Assembly (NCBI GenBank): GCA_009731375.1
Contig: BJOX01000107.1
Span: 241,457 to 282,946, forward strand
DNA: 41,490 nucleotides
Reading direction: 5' to 3'
Source of the DNA: Paulinella micropora
Lineage: Eukaryota > Cercozoa > Imbricatea > Euglyphida
Made by a program: the position numbers and the translations under genes. The notes under the pieces are model-generated. The model did not search any database, was not told where the DNA came from, and saw nothing but the letters and a program-made list of their open reading frames with translations. Shown one piece after another: positions 40,554 to 41,490 of the stretch. How positions within the stretch are numbered: the stretch's first letter is position 1; every line of letters begins with the position of its first letter.

Positions 40554-41150
40554 NNNNNNNNNNNNNNNNNNNNNNNNNNNNNNNNNNNNNNNNNNNNNNN
40601 NNNNNNNNNNNNNNNNNNNNNNNNNNNNNNNNNNNNNNNNNNNNNNNNNNNNNNNNNNNNNNNNNNNNNNNNNNNNNNNNNNNNNNNNNNNNNNNNNNNN
40701 NNNNNNNNNNNNNNNNNNNNNNNNNNNNNNNNNNNNNNNNNNNNNNNNNNNNNNNNNNNNNNNNNNNNNNNNNNNNNNNNNNNNNNNNNNNNNNNNNNNN
40801 NNNNNNNNNNNNNNNNNNNNNNNNNNNNNNNNNNNNNNNNNNNNNNNNNNNNNNNNNNNNNNNNNNNNNNNNNNNNNNNNNNNNNNNNNNNNNNNNNNNN
40901 NNNNNNNNNNNNNNNNNNNNNNNNNNNNNNNNNNNNNNNNNNNNNNNNNNNNNNNNNNNNNNNNNNNNNNNNNNNNNNNNNNNNNNNNNNNNNNNNNNNN
41001 NNNNNNNNNNNNNNNNNNNNNNNNNNNNNNNNNNNNNNNNNNNNNNNNNNNNNNNNNNNNNNNNNNNNNNNNNNNNNNNNNNNNNNNNNNNNNNNNNNNN
41101 NNNNNNNNNNNNNNNNNNNNNNNNNNNNNNNNNNNNNNNNNNNNNNNNNN
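40554..41150. other. assembly gap (597 N) inside (GA)n
   Basis: GA repeats on both sides. The true length is uncertain. Confidence 0.99.

Positions 41151-41490
<340 letters not shown>

Overview
The window is nuclear DNA of a eukaryote, most likely a plastid-bearing protist or alga. It has short spliceosomal introns, a non-LTR and a Ty3/gypsy-type retrotransposon, and a very heavy microsatellite load. It also carries an octotricopeptide-repeat (OPR) protein with a C-terminal RAP domain, a class that is abundant in algae and acts on organelle RNA. I cannot name the species. The sequence is a scaffold with seven N-gaps (10417-10426, 15915-16179, 17415-17424, 24124-24133, 32457-32466, 34298-34307, 40554-41150).

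Layout. 1-1039: AT-rich, one doubtful minus-strand ORF. 1040-5573: a block of (CATA)n, (GGAA)n and (GAAA)n. 5574-6660: intergenic, one doubtful membrane-like minus-strand ORF. 6655-8330: CA repeats, a strong hairpin, and a decayed minus-strand LINE reverse transcriptase with a small internal inversion. 8329-9700: simple repeats, twin hairpins and a TGTAA/TTACA-rich stretch. 9714-12244: the OPR-RAP gene with 13 near-identical 114-bp units, interrupted only by an apparent assembly artefact. 13052-13980: an unrecognised gene that reads through once four 46-63 bp introns are removed. 15502-16936: a composite of 161-bp inverted and ~200-bp direct repeats. 18020-18935: a dense array of GGAAATATTTCC palindromes.

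20286-35644 is one complete 15.4-kb LTR retrotransposon. Its LTRs are 158 and 162 bp (TG...CA), and it has a GCCT target duplication, a candidate primer binding site and a polypurine tract. The order is leader, several acidic Trp-rich accessory ORFs, Gag, Gly/Arg-rich region, protease-like domain, reverse transcriptase-RNase H, H2C2 integrase, a novel C-terminal domain, and a long structured 3' region. The 10-mer TCTACGTTAG occurs in both LTRs and just before four internal ORF starts including gag. This is the best candidate for an undescribed expression mechanism in the window. The pol region carries about ten frameshifts or stops although the LTRs are almost identical.

35645-41490 is mostly tetranucleotide and dinucleotide arrays with small unique islands. 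I see no CRISPR array, rRNA or convincing tRNA. Almost all long ORFs in the microsatellites are artefacts of period-4 or period-2 repeats.
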